Below the pieces are notes generated by a model that saw only the letters and a program-made list of their open reading frames with translations, was not told the DNA's origin and did no database searches. A stretch of 23,170 nt of DNA from an uncultured Dialister sp. (GTDB lineage: Bacteria > Bacillota > Negativicutes > Veillonellales > Dialisteraceae): assembly GCA_900543455.1 (NCBI GenBank), contig UQRR01000027.1, forward strand, positions 1 through 23,170. The letters are read 5' to 3'. Position 1 is the first letter of the stretch; the number at the start of each line of letters is the position of its first letter. Shown piece by piece: positions 14,151-21,442 of the stretch. Made by a program: the position numbers and the translations under genes.

Positions 14151-15569
14151 TTATCGATTTGCTGTTGCTTTCACTGCATCGACGACTTTTCCACTACCAC
14201 CGCGATTCGTATGATCGGTGAAGCGATAGCCGATGAGGAGAAGAATGAACCAGACCGGAGTGACATAGAGAGCGACTCTGGTGTCATCACGGAAGGCAGA
14301 GGCCACGACTACGCAGGCGAGGAAGGCCATGGTGACATAGCCGGAGTAAGGTGCCCACGGCATCTTGTACGTGAGCTTCGCCTTTTCTTCTTCCGAGAGG
14401 GAGGCACGGAATTTCTGCTGGGTACGCAGGATGACGAACCAGGTCCAGAGTGCCCCAAAGGAGCCGACGCTGGTGACATAGACGAAAAGCTGGGCTGGCA
14501 TGACATAGTTCAGACCGACAGCAAGAAGCAGGATCGCTGCGGAGAAGAGGATGCCGACCCACGGCAGACGATGACGGTTCAGCGTCTGGAAGCAGGCAGG
14601 TGCATTCCCCTGCAGGGACAGATTGTAGAGCATACGTCCGGAGCTGAAGATCCCGCTGTTGCAGGAAGAGAGTACCGCCGTGATGACGACGATATTGATG
14701 ATATCCGCTGCGCCGGCGATGCCGAGTTTTTCAAAGGTCACAACAAACGGGGAGCCCATATGCCCGATCTCATTCCATGGGTAGATGGACATGATGACGC
14801 CCAGAGAGAGTACATAGAAAATCAGGATACGCCAGAAGACTTCGTCAATGGCTTTCTTGATGGTGGACTTCGGATCATGCGCTTCGCCCGCAGTGACGCC
14901 GATGATTTCGATACCGAGATAGGAATACATGACCATGACGAGTGCCATCAGGGTGCCGGAAAAGCCATTCGGGAAGAAGCCGCCGTTCTGCCAAAGGTTT
15001 GCGATGCCGGTCGCGATGCCGCCATTGCCGATGCCGAAGACGATCATGCCGATGCCGCTGATGATCATGAAAATGATGGTGCAGATCTTCACGAGGGCAA
15101 ACCAGAACTCAAACTCGCCATAGGCAGAGACAGCGATGAAATTTACCACGGTCATGATGGCAAGCGCGACGAGCGCTGACAGCCACTGCGGCAGGTCCGG
15201 ATACCAGAAATTCATGTATATCCCGACAGCGGTCAGCTCGGCCATACAGGTGACCATCCACATGTACCAGTACGTCCAGCCGGTGAGATAGCCCCACTTC
15301 GGCCCTAAGAAACGCGCCGCATGCGCGCTGAAGGCACCGGAGACCGGGTACGCGACGGAGAGTTCGCCGAGCGCACGCATGATGAAGTAAATCGCAATGC
15401 CGCCGATGACATACGTCAAGAGCACCGATGGGCCAGCGAGTTCGATAGCGGTCGCCGATCCCAGAAACAGACCGACGCCGATCGCGCCGCCAAGGCCGAT
15501 GAGCTGGATATGTCTGTTCTTCAGGCCGCGTTCCAGGTTTTCGTGCATTTCCTGTTCTTTTTCTTCCAT
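14151..15569 (-). CDS. Amino-acid permease (AAT/APC family)
   Basis: 472 residues with about 12 hydrophobic segments. The N-terminus NRHIQLIGLGGAIGVGLFLG is the hallmark of the amino acid transporter (AAT) family (AroP, PheP, ProY, CycA relatives), followed by AGPSVLLTYVIGG and RALGELSVAYPVSGAF. A cytoplasmic loop after the fifth or sixth segment contains EIIGVTAGEAHDPKSTIKKA, also typical. It imports an amino acid by proton symport; the exact substrate cannot be read from sequence. AGGAGGAAGG precedes the ATG. It has its own terminator and is followed on the same strand by the T-box lipoprotein gene, so the two may serve the same amino-acid need but are separately transcribed. Confidence 0.92.
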   Translation of the reverse strand: MEEKEQEMHENLERGLKNRHIQLIGLGGAIGVGLFLGSATAIELAGPSVLLTYVIGGIAIYFIMRALGELSVAYPVSGAFSAHAARFLGPKWGYLTGWTYWYMWMVTCMAELTAVGIYMNFWYPDLPQWLSALVALAIMTVVNFIAVSAYGEFEFWFALVKICTIIFMIISGIGMIVFGIGNGGIATGIANLWQNGGFFPNGFSGTLMALVMVMYSYLGIEIIGVTAGEAHDPKSTIKKAIDEVFWRILIFYVLSLGVIMSIYPWNEIGHMGSPFVVTFEKLGIAGAADIINIVVITAVLSSCNSGIFSSGRMLYNLSLQGNAPACFQTLNRHRLPWVGILFSAAILLLAVGLNYVMPAQLFVYVTSVGSFGALWTWFVILRTQQKFRASLSEEEKAKLTYKMPWAPYSGYVTMAFLACVVVASAFRDDTRVALYVTPVWFILLLIGYRFTDHTNRGGSGKVVDAVKATANR

Positions 15570-15741
15570 AAATCCTTCCTCCTAGCAAGTCCTGATGATC
15601 CCAAGTCCGACAGCTGAGACTGCCCCGCCGGAGAGTGGATCCCCTCCCCCGACATAACCGCTTTCCTTTCTTCATCTGCTTTCAGAAATGTGCTTTCCAT
15701 TCCTGCATGTGACAATGAGGCTAAGTAATAACGCAACTAAT

Positions 15742-15770
15742 ATTTTATACAAAATAAAGGTGCATGGCAA
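15742..15770 (-). promoter_or_regulatory. Probable permease promoter with a long leader
   Basis: TTGCCA, 17 nt, TAAAAT on the - strand (or TATAAA at shorter spacing). This leaves a leader of about 165 nt before the permease start. I found no T-box or riboswitch signature in that leader. The region from 15771 to about 15905 is AT-rich with no gene I can support. Confidence 0.45.
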
Positions 15771-15915
15771 GATAAAATAGGGGGAAATCAATATAAATTC
15801 AGTCATGTGAGAGTGCATTCCATGATTTCAAATATATGATACAGTGCGTGTTATCTTATTTTCCACATGAATGCCATAATTTATGACTTATCCATGAACA
15901 AATGAACAGAGATCG

Positions 15916-15946
15916 GGGACTAGGGGTTAGAAGTGACTGGTGACTT
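15916..15946. repeat. Short heptamer array
   Basis: Units related to GACTAGG, GGTTAGA and GTGACTG lie in the otherwise empty gap between the permease and the insertion sequence. Nothing else is recognisable up to 16070. Confidence 0.65.
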
Positions 15947-16073
15947 GCATGCTACTTTCGTGCATCATCATTTACAAAAACAGTCGCTCGGGTACTGCCG
16001 TGAATCGCCTGCTTGATACGCATGTCCTCGCGCACTTTCATACCGCCGGTGCCCTATCCGCCCCTTCGCTGCA

Positions 16074-16093
16074 CCTTCCCCTCGAGGGGAAGG
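16074..16093. repeat. 20-bp perfect palindrome beside the insertion sequence
   Basis: CCTTCCCCTC is followed directly by its exact reverse complement. It abuts the left inverted arm of the insertion sequence. It resembles short palindromic repeats scattered in gut Firmicute genomes (from memory). Confidence 0.7.
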
Positions 16094-16164
16094 CTATTAA
16101 GTTAAGGAAATCGTTAGCTACGTAACGTCTTGCTTCCCCCTTCGGGTAATGCTGTTAAGTTAAG
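16093..16164 (+). repeat. Left 72-bp inverted arm of the insertion sequence
   Basis: Matches the reverse complement of 17818-17889 at 71 of 72 positions. GCTATTAAGTTAAG occurs at both ends of the arm (once as GCTGTTAAGTTAAG), giving a direct repeat inside the inverted repeat. Confidence 0.92.
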
Positions 16165-16178
16165 CAAAATCCTCATAG

Positions 16179-16206
16179 CACACGCTAGTAATAGCGTGTG
16201 TTTTTT
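16179..16206 (+). terminator. Terminator upstream of the transposase gene
   Basis: CACACGCTA-gtaa-TAGCGTGTG followed by a T-run, inside the left part of the insertion sequence. It would shield the transposase gene from outside transcription, as many insertion sequences do. Confidence 0.88.
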
Positions 16207-16339
16207 TCATGCCCTTTCCCTCCCAGTTAACAATAAAATAAAGAAATTAGTTAAATAGTGCTTGACAAAGGTCTAAAAACATGAACCACCGCTGTTGGAG
16301 TAGAGACATCTAATTGTTAACTCCAAGGAGGTACTGTTC

Positions 16340-17626
16340 ATGAAGTATAGCACTCAAGTCAAAAAAACACTTTCTAAAGCAATCAATCATGTTTCGAATA
16401 ATGTGGGAAAATTTACTAATAAGCCGGATGCTTTTATCAGGAAAAGAAAATGGACACCGGAAAAAATTATAAGAATCATGTTCTCCATGGATAATCATGA
16501 TCTCCACAGTAGCATTTTTTCTGCTTTATCCTCACAAGAGAAGAAAGAGCCTTTTTCTGTTTCAGGATTTATTCAACAACGAGATAAGCTCACACTTAAC
16601 ATGTTTTCTTCTATCTATCGCACGGTATTAAAGTCCATGACCTCATACATCAAGAATAATACATTCCGCGGGTATCACCTGCTTGCTTGTGACGGCTCAG
16701 ATTTTCCCTTACCGACAGATTGCATTCCGTCAGCATCAGATGCCAAACCTGAACGGAAAGTTCAACATCGGCTTTTACATGAAAACGCATTGTATGACCT
16801 GCTTAGCCAACTGTATGTTACCGTTACTATGGAACCAAAACTTCGATGCAACGAGCGTAATTCCCTGCTCTATCTGGCCTCTTCACTTGAAAAGGATGCT
16901 CCGATGTATACCTCCAATAAGACTATCATTATCTGTGACCGTGGCTACGAGGGGCGCAACGTATGTGCCGGATTGATCGAGATGGGATATAAATTTATCA
17001 TCAGAGCCAAATCGCCCAAAGGGTGCGGTATTTTATATGGCTGTAGCCTTAACCTCCCCGAAGAAAGTAATCTGGCAGATACCAACATAAAACTGTACTG
17101 CAAAAAGGATTGTACAGGGCAATATAGAGCATGCAAACCATCAATTAACTGCGGAGTCCTCAATCTTCGCGTTGTCATGCTGCGGCTGGCAAATGGAGAT
17201 ATCGAGTATTTAGTGACCAATCTCTCAAGAGAAGAATTTAGTAATGAAGACATTGCCGCCCTTTACCGTAAAAGATGGGATATTGAGGTTTCCTTCCGGC
17301 ATCAGAAATATGCGATTGGCGGCATTGTCTTTCATTCTAAAAAGCTGAATGTTCAACAAATGGAATTGTATACAGCTCTCACCTTGTATAACATCGTTTC
17401 CGCTATTGTTCAGCACACCAATATCCCAAAGAAGAAGCGAAAAGCAATGTACAAGATCAAATTCTCTACTGCGGTCATTTTTTGTATCGAATATCTATTT
17501 AAAAGAGGGACGCAGAACCTGGAGAAGAAGCTACAAAGTAATTTAACGAGAATCGAGACAAACAGAATTTTTGACAGAAACTTAAGGAGAAAGTCGGCTA
17601 GAAGTTTCAATGCTCGTCCAAGATGA
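16340..17626 (+). CDS. IS4-family DDE transposase
   Basis: 428 residues, full length. The RNase H-like catalytic core shows ACDGSDFPLP (D118), IICDRGYEGRN (D200) and YRKRWDIEVSFRHQK, an exact Y-2-R-3-E-6-K signature with E316, so the DDE triad is complete. The N-terminal 100 residues are basic and probably bind the ends. An AAGGAGG ribosome site precedes the ATG. The gene is AT-richer than its neighbours, consistent with mobility. It catalyses cut-and-paste transposition. Family placement at IS4 superfamily level is firm; subgroup (IS701-like or other) needs a search. Confidence 0.93.
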   Translation: MKYSTQVKKTLSKAINHVSNNVGKFTNKPDAFIRKRKWTPEKIIRIMFSMDNHDLHSSIFSALSSQEKKEPFSVSGFIQQRDKLTLNMFSSIYRTVLKSMTSYIKNNTFRGYHLLACDGSDFPLPTDCIPSASDAKPERKVQHRLLHENALYDLLSQLYVTVTMEPKLRCNERNSLLYLASSLEKDAPMYTSNKTIIICDRGYEGRNVCAGLIEMGYKFIIRAKSPKGCGILYGCSLNLPEESNLADTNIKLYCKKDCTGQYRACKPSINCGVLNLRVVMLRLANGDIEYLVTNLSREEFSNEDIAALYRKRWDIEVSFRHQKYAIGGIVFHSKKLNVQQMELYTALTLYNIVSAIVQHTNIPKKKRKAMYKIKFSTAVIFCIEYLFKRGTQNLEKKLQSNLTRIETNRIFDRNLRRKSARSFNARPR

Positions 17627-17653
17627 ATTGTTAACCAAGCTCTTTGTCAGCCT

Positions 17654-17687
17654 GCACGCTAAATCGAATAACATCAATTTAGCGTGC
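17654..17687. terminator. Hairpin after the transposase gene
   Basis: GCACGCTAAAT pairs with ATTTAGCGTGC (11 bp) 28 nt past the stop. It may end the transposase mRNA or block antisense entry, although the T-run after it is weak. Confidence 0.55.
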
Positions 17688-17817
17688 GGACTCTTTAGTG
17701 TGCTCAAAATCAGCTTTAATAAATTAAAACACATACGTATTTACCTGTAACAAGGCAAACATAGTCCAAACCTCTCAAGTTGACAAACTGAAAAAGCAAT
17801 TAACGCGGTGAATTCAC

Positions 17818-17889
17818 CTTAACTTAATAGCATTACCCGAAGGGGGAAGCAAGACGTTACGTAGCTAACGATTTCCTTAACTTAATAGC
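17818..17889 (-). repeat. Right 72-bp inverted arm of the insertion sequence
   Basis: Inverse of 16093-16164 with one mismatch. The segment 17690-17817 between it and the gene shows no coding signal. Confidence 0.92.
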
Positions 17890-17996
17890 ATTGCGCGGCT
17901 GGGCAGCTCCTTATCCGGAAAGCAAGGCCGTCTGGTTTGCCATCCTCTTCGTGAGAGGAAGGGGCGTCTGCACTTTCTCAAGAGGGATTCCCTGAA

Positions 17997-18045
17997 ATAT
18001 TCCTGATAGATTTTTTCTATAGCGACTTATGAAAAACAGGAATAT
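17997..18045. repeat. Inverted repeat upstream of the exported-protein gene
   Basis: ATATTCCTG (17997-18005) and CAGGAATAT (18037-18045) form a 9-bp perfect inverted repeat. A TATAAT at 18119-18124 further on could be the -10 of the next gene, but no good -35 is seen. The gap 17890-18175 holds no other feature. Confidence 0.4.
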
Positions 18046-18175
18046 CTCCGATACTATGTAGGTATCTATGGAATTTGACATGGCAGGCGGCGGGCTATCC
18101 GAAAAGCGGTCATTGGTTTATAATATAGATACAAACTTTTGAAATTTGTTTATGAAATATTTAGAGAGGGTTGGC

Positions 18176-18622
18176 GTGGAGAGAAAGAAACGACTTGCCT
18201 TTCTTCTGGCGCTTCTCCTGCTGCCGGAAGCCGTTTTCGCAGCTGCAGGGGGAAACGATCTTGCGATGGGGAATGCCGTAGAGTATCAGTATTCGTCTCA
18301 TATCACAGGCGACCGATGGATGCATGATGAGACGACGCTCTATTTCAATGATGGCTTCGGCCGGCTGATCGAGTTCCATTTGACGGTGGAACACCAGATG
18401 ACGGAGCTTTCCATTCGTCAGAATGGCTGCGTGGTCTGGCGGGGACACCTTCCCGGGGCTGACCGCTTTTCCGTGGTACGTGAGGAGTCGATGGGGGAGG
18501 TCTATTTCCTGATCTCATCCGGAGAGAAGGAGTACCGCGCGGGCATCGACAGGGACGATCGATGGAGCGTCTCCGAGTGCAGGAAAACGGTCACACAGGA
18601 CAAGAGCCCTCTTCCGGTGTGA
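18176..18622 (+). CDS. Small exported protein of unknown function
   Basis: 148 residues from a GTG start. The start is chosen because AGAGAGGG lies just upstream and because it yields a perfect signal peptide: MERKKR, a hydrophobic run AFLLALLLLPEAVF, and an AxA-type cleavage site AVFAA near residue 22. The upstream ATG codons would bury this. The mature part (about 125 residues) is mainly predicted beta strand, with pairs such as TTLYFNDGFGRLIEFHLTVE and CVVWRGHLPG, and no motif I know. It probably folds in the periplasm. It is followed after about 135 nt by the MarR regulator on the same strand. I give no function. Confidence 0.75.
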   Translation: MERKKRLAFLLALLLLPEAVFAAAGGNDLAMGNAVEYQYSSHITGDRWMHDETTLYFNDGFGRLIEFHLTVEHQMTELSIRQNGCVVWRGHLPGADRFSVVREESMGEVYFLISSGEKEYRAGIDRDDRWSVSECRKTVTQDKSPLPV

Positions 18623-18757
18623 TCATTCCGGATCAGCATATTATATATAATTTCTAATGTGACTGAGGGTTGAAAATAGTGTATAATATATAAAAAATAT
18701 GGTTCGTGAAATTCAGGTATTCGTTTATCTGTTTTAGACAGCGGCAAGGTGAGGGGT

Positions 18758-19228
18758 ATGAAGAGACAGATCCATTTAAAACCGGAAGATTTAAATAAGA
18801 GCGACAAGCTGGGGCTGACCTACAATCTGGGTCAGGCGCATAAGAGAATGCTCCTCAAGCAGTCCGGTATCATGCAGAAGTTTGGCTTGACTGCGCGCCA
18901 GTCTCTGATCATAGCCTATCTTTCTACCCACAAGAAGGATCTGGTCACACAGAAGACTCTGGAAGAACATCTGCACCTGACGAATCCCACCATCACAGTC
19001 ATGGTGAAGTCCATGATCGACAAGGGCCTTGTGCGTAAGGAGCGTGTGCCGGAAGATGCGAGAAAGTACCGTCTCTTCCTGACTGAAAAAGCCAAGCAGG
19101 TCGAACAGGCGAGCCGTCAGGCGGCCAAGGATCTGGACAAGACATTCTACGAAGGCGTATCAGAAAGCGATATGCGGATCTTCAAAGGGGTCTTAGGGCA
19201 GATCATGAGAAATCTGGATATGATCTAA
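18758..19228 (+). CDS. MarR-family transcriptional regulator
   Basis: 156 residues from the ATG at 18758, which has AGGTGAGG upstream (a GTG at 18749 overlaps this site). The winged HTH spans about 35-105: KFGLTARQSLIIAYLSTH, LVTQKTLEEHLHLTNPTITVMVKSMIDKGLV, then the wing RVPEDARKYRLFLTEK. A C-terminal helix serves dimerisation. MarR proteins are dimeric repressors or activators released by small ligands or redox signals. A TATAAT at 18682-18687 may be its -10. It has its own terminator. No adjacent transporter or target gene is apparent, so its regulon is unknown. Confidence 0.9.
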   Translation: MKRQIHLKPEDLNKSDKLGLTYNLGQAHKRMLLKQSGIMQKFGLTARQSLIIAYLSTHKKDLVTQKTLEEHLHLTNPTITVMVKSMIDKGLVRKERVPEDARKYRLFLTEKAKQVEQASRQAAKDLDKTFYEGVSESDMRIFKGVLGQIMRNLDMI

Positions 19229-19232
19229 ACGT

Positions 19233-19262
19233 AAAGATGCTTCGAAAGGAGCATCTTTTTTA
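19233..19262 (+). terminator. Terminator of the MarR gene
   Basis: AAAGATGCT and AGCATCTTT pair, followed by more T. It begins 5 nt after the stop. Confidence 0.9.
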
Positions 19263-20050
19263 GTATAATACATGTTGTTTAGAGATATTCGTAAGTGGTT
19301 TGAGGGTTAGCCTGTGGGATGGGCTGCCTTTTGATTACGTGTGAAAGCCTCGCTTGAATTAGAAATTAGAAATGAGAAATGGTGGTGCGGCGCCAGATCC
19401 TTCGACTCAGTTCTCACTGTTCCGCCTTTACATGCTCGAACATCCGACATTTCACTCCGCTCAGGATGACGAAATGCGCCGCGAAGCATAAATAATGGCG
19501 ATGCCATGAGCTGGCATGCCAGTCACCAGTCACTTGCGACACCTAATCCCTAGCTACTCATCCCTGCTTTCAAACTTTTTGGGGTATCCCTTTCTCGTAT
19601 CGTCATCCCGAGCGTAGCCGAGGGATCTTTCTAGGGAAACACTGATTCAATCGTTGTCAGATTTTACTCTTGAATCTTTATGCATAGCAAGGAATAACCT
19701 GACGAGAATAGCGAGCTATTTAAGGAAGGGTATGACGAAGCTATGTATAAAAATTCTTGTAAAATCTGACTCTGCGATTTAATCAGCGTTTCCCTTGCAC
19801 TGCGGTCAGTATCGCATAGGCACTGGCAGGGAACCGACGCCTTGCTGCTACGTATTCCTGCTTTCACACATGAATCGTTTATCGGTCTACAAGAAAGATT
19901 TCTCGGCAACGCTTTCAATGACGATACATGTTTCCTGCATCCTAAAATGCAGTGCTCTATGAATGGTGCGCCCCTTCAAATACTTCGCACTAAGTCCCAA
20001 AATTGATAAATCGCAATACCAGTCCCTAGTCGCTAGTCACTAGTCACTTT
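19263..20050. repeat. Repeat mosaic without genes, ~0.8 kb
   Basis: Contents in order: a GTAATCA...GGGCTAAC module in inverted orientation (19306-19340), an ATCCTTCGACTC...CTCAGGATGACG module (about 19396-19470), an inverted GCGGCGC hairpin module (19471-19505), heptamers (19520-19557), a CATCCCGAGCGTAGCCGAGG module (19603-19630), MITE copy C (listed separately), about 200 bp of unassigned sequence, and a last heptamer array (20021-20048) just before the next gene. No open frame here looks real. Confidence 0.75.
19631..19797. mobile_element. MITE copy C, flanked by CTAG/CTTG
   Basis: The body (19635-19793) matches copy A closely, with a few substitutions and two deleted bases. The flanks are CTAG on the left and CTTG on the right, so one base of the 4-bp duplication has changed. 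It sits directly after a GGATCTTT repeat end and before CACTGCGG. The unoccupied paralogue of this site lies at 22993-23012. Confidence 0.9.
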
Positions 20051-20072
20051 CCATTCATTAAAGGAGTTTCTT

Positions 20073-20801
20073 ATGCGTAAACCTATCGTCGCCGTCACAG
20101 CCGACACGCTTCTGGCGGATATGAAACCGATCAATCAGAGAATGGCAGACTACGCGCCGCGCCCGCTTTTGAATGCGCTCGGGCGCGCCGGTCTGCTCCC
20201 CATCATTGTGGCCTATGATGACTACGCCAGCCCCGAGGAATATGTGGACAGCTTTGATGCACTTGTCCTCTCCGGCGGGCCAAATCCCGCGCCCCGTTTC
20301 TACGGAGAAGAGCCGCTCTGGTGCATCGGGCCGACCTACGAGAAGAGAGATATTTTCGAGATCGGGCTCATCAAAGCCTGTCTCAAAGCAGACAAGCCGA
20401 TCCTCGGTATCTGCCGCGGCCATCAGATCCTGAATGTTGCCTTAGGCGGCAAGCTCTGGCAGGACATGCAGGCACAGAATCCCAAGGCCACCATCCAGCA
20501 TATGCAGAAAGCGCCGGGAAACATCGCGACCCACTATATAGAAATCGACACGGCAAGCCGTCTGCATGATGTCTTGGGAGACGGGCTCTACGTGAATTCG
20601 CGCCATCGCGAAGCCATCAAGAAGCTCGCTGACGGTCTCCGTGTCACGGCAAGAAGCAGAGATGGCATCATCGAAGCGACCGAGAGCGTGAAGAACGACC
20701 TCACCACCACCGTCCAGTGGCATCCGGAGAATATGGAGGAAAAAGTGATGGATCCGCTCTTCAAAGCTTTCGCAGAACGCGTCCGGCGTTGGATGGTATA
20801 G
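20073..20801 (+). CDS. Gamma-glutamyl-GABA hydrolase-like protein (peptidase C26)
   Basis: 242 residues. Class-I glutamine amidotransferase fold: nucleophile C114 in ILGICRGHQILN, and H217 with E219 in TVQWHPENME, completing Cys-His-Glu. Upstream, DALVLSGGPNPAPRFYGEEP (oxyanion region) and a conserved YEKRDIFEIGLIKA are typical of PuuD and related C26 hydrolases, which cleave gamma-glutamyl amides in the cytoplasm. AAAGGAG precedes the ATG. Substrate unknown; no putrescine pathway genes are nearby, so I withhold the symbol puuD. Its downstream side abuts the toxin-antitoxin repeats, and the hairpin there terminates the opposite strand, not this gene. Confidence 0.9.
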   Translation: MRKPIVAVTADTLLADMKPINQRMADYAPRPLLNALGRAGLLPIIVAYDDYASPEEYVDSFDALVLSGGPNPAPRFYGEEPLWCIGPTYEKRDIFEIGLIKACLKADKPILGICRGHQILNVALGGKLWQDMQAQNPKATIQHMQKAPGNIATHYIEIDTASRLHDVLGDGLYVNSRHREAIKKLADGLRVTARSRDGIIEATESVKNDLTTTVQWHPENMEEKVMDPLFKAFAERVRRWMV

Positions 20802-20802
20802 T

Positions 20803-20835
20803 AAAAAAGCATAGCCGGGCTTGCATGGCTATGCT
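20803..20835 (-). terminator. Terminator of toxin mRNA 1
   Basis: On the - strand AGCATAGCC pairs with GGCTATGCT, followed by TTTTTT. The other face of the same hairpin carries the -10 of the antisense RNA. Confidence 0.85.
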
Positions 20836-20840
20836 ATAAT
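20832..20840 (+). promoter_or_regulatory. Extended -10 promoter of antisense RNA 1
   Basis: TGCTATAAT, overlapping the 3' arm of the opposing terminator. The same motif occurs at the same place in copy 2 (21167-21175), and no -35 is visible in either. Confidence 0.7.
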
Positions 20841-20846
20841 ATAGGT

Positions 20847-20961
20847 ATATGGAGGGTATACCGCAGCGCGTGGTGGCGCCCGGCACCTCCCAGTAATGTT
20901 AAAGGTGAGAAAGGCCGACCGCTGACACGGGGAAACCGCTTGTTAATCAGGCGGCTTTTTT
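20847..20961 (+). ncRNA. Antitoxin antisense RNA 1 (RatA-like)
   Basis: About 115 nt from the extended -10 to the T-run at 20955-20961 after CCGC...GCGG. It runs convergent to the toxin mRNA and is fully complementary to that mRNA's 3' untranslated part, stopping 18 nt short of the toxin stop codon. This layout is that of txpA/RatA type I systems. The 3' half is almost identical in copy 2, while the 5' half has diverged but keeps a GG(A)AGG/CCTCC pairing. The transcript ends are predicted. Confidence 0.75.
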
Positions 20962-20979
20962 CATGTCAGAAAGGAAATG

Positions 20980-21048
20980 CTACTTTAGCATCATAACAAC
21001 GAGTGTTGCGAATGCAATCATTAAGTAAAGCGCTTCGAATGTGCTCAT
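20980..21048 (-). CDS. Type I toxin peptide 1 (holin-like/TxpA-like)
   Basis: 22 residues: MSTFEALYLMIAFATL followed by VVMMLK. A short polar start, one hydrophobic helix and a terminal Lys match the 'putative holin-like toxin' family (TxpA/BsrG/BsrE relatives), which insert in the membrane. GGGAGGAG precedes the ATG, and its Shine-Dalgarno is buried in a hairpin CTCCCTG/CAGGGAG (21061-21079). The second copy 337 nt away encodes a peptide differing only by A6T and V17I, although many codons differ at silent positions. That shows selection on the protein, so this is a real gene despite its size. Confidence 0.85.
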   Translation of the reverse strand: MSTFEALYLMIAFATLVVMMLK

Positions 21049-21060
21049 GATACTCAGCTC

Positions 21061-21079
21061 CTCCCTGATTAACAGGGAG
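21061..21079 (-). promoter_or_regulatory. Shine-Dalgarno-sequestering hairpin, toxin 1
   Basis: CTCCCTG and CAGGGAG enclose TTAAT on the - strand and hide the ribosome site. In copy 2 (21398-21416) the arms read CTTCC and GGAAG, a compensatory change that preserves pairing. Confidence 0.8.
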
Positions 21080-21100
21080 TTCCGAGCTACTGCAGTATAC

Positions 21101-21131
21101 CTTTGCATATTCTATCATATCAGACACTTAA
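21101..21131 (-). promoter_or_regulatory. Promoter of toxin mRNA 1
   Basis: TTGTGC, 18 nt, TAGAAT on the - strand. Copy 2 has TTGTAC, 18 nt, TACAAT at the matching position (about 21443-21473). Confidence 0.65.
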
Positions 21132-21139
21132 TGCACAAG

Positions 21140-21170
21140 AAAAGCATAGCCGGGCTTGCACGGCTATGCT
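21140..21170 (-). terminator. Terminator of toxin mRNA 2
   Basis: AGCATAGCCG pairs with CGGCTATGCT on the - strand, followed by CTTTTCTT. The + side carries the -10 of antisense RNA 2. Confidence 0.8.
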
Positions 21171-21181
21171 ATAATATAAAC

Positions 21182-21297
21182 AAATGGAAGGCGTACTGCG
21201 GTATTTGCCAACGCCCGGCGCCTCCCAGTATTTTGTAAAGATGAGAAAGGCCGACCGCTGACACGGGGAAACCGCTTGTTAATCAGGCGGCTTTTTT
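21182..21297 (+). ncRNA. Antitoxin antisense RNA 2
   Basis: About 115 nt from the extended -10 TGCTATAAT (21167-21175) to the T-run at 21292-21297. It has the same layout as copy 1. About 60 nt of the 3' half, through the terminator, are identical or nearly so to copy 1, so cross-regulation between the two modules is possible. Confidence 0.75.
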
Positions 21298-21316
21298 CAT
21301 GTCAGAAAAGAAAATG

Positions 21317-21385
21317 TTATTTCAACATCATAACAATGAGAGTTGCGAAAGCAATCATCAGGTACAATGTTTCAAAAGTACTCAT
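21317..21385 (-). CDS. Type I toxin peptide 2 (holin-like/TxpA-like)
   Basis: 22 residues: MSTFETLYLMIAFATL followed by IVMMLK, a conservative variant of toxin 1. Ribosome site GGAAGGAG lies in a hairpin with TTCC (21398-21416). The promoter TTGTAC-18-TACAAT lies about 60 nt upstream. The peptide is a predicted single-pass membrane toxin. The gene is far too short for usual annotation, but the silent-site divergence from copy 1 makes it credible. Confidence 0.85.
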   Translation of the reverse strand: MSTFETLYLMIAFATLIVMMLK

Positions 21386-21397
21386 GACACTCAGCTC

Positions 21398-21416
21398 CTT
21401 CCCGATCAACAGGAAG
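21398..21416 (-). promoter_or_regulatory. Shine-Dalgarno-sequestering hairpin, toxin 2
   Basis: CTTCC...GGAAG on the - strand. It covaries with the hairpin of copy 1. Confidence 0.75.
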
Positions 21417-21442
21417 TCCCGAGCTACCGGAGCACGCCTGCG

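Larger units (their letters stand above)
16106..17876 (+). mobile_element. IS4-superfamily insertion sequence, TTAA-flanked
   Basis: It contains one transposase gene and very long inverted ends. If the flanking TTAA at 16102-16105 and 17877-17880 is the 4-bp duplication, the element starts GGAAATCGTTAGC and ends with its inverse, about 1.77 kb. The bases outside each TTAA (GCTATTAAG and CTTAATAGC) are themselves complementary, meaning the element went into the centre of a 22-bp palindrome. The YTAR-type target recalls the IS701/IS4 group. Both ends and the coding frame are intact, so it may be active. Confidence 0.8.

Noticed and set aside
14023..14214. 63-residue + strand frame after the inverted repeat
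   Set aside because: It crosses the permease terminator and enters the permease antisense; no ribosome site or recognisable content.
14211..15179. 322-residue + strand frame opposite the permease
   Set aside because: A highly charged, Asp/His-rich product with no domain, complementary to a clear membrane transporter; a shadow frame.
15571..15735. Riboswitch or second T-box in the permease leader
   Set aside because: The leader is long, but I found no T-box motif (GGTGG...), no terminator and no known aptamer core.
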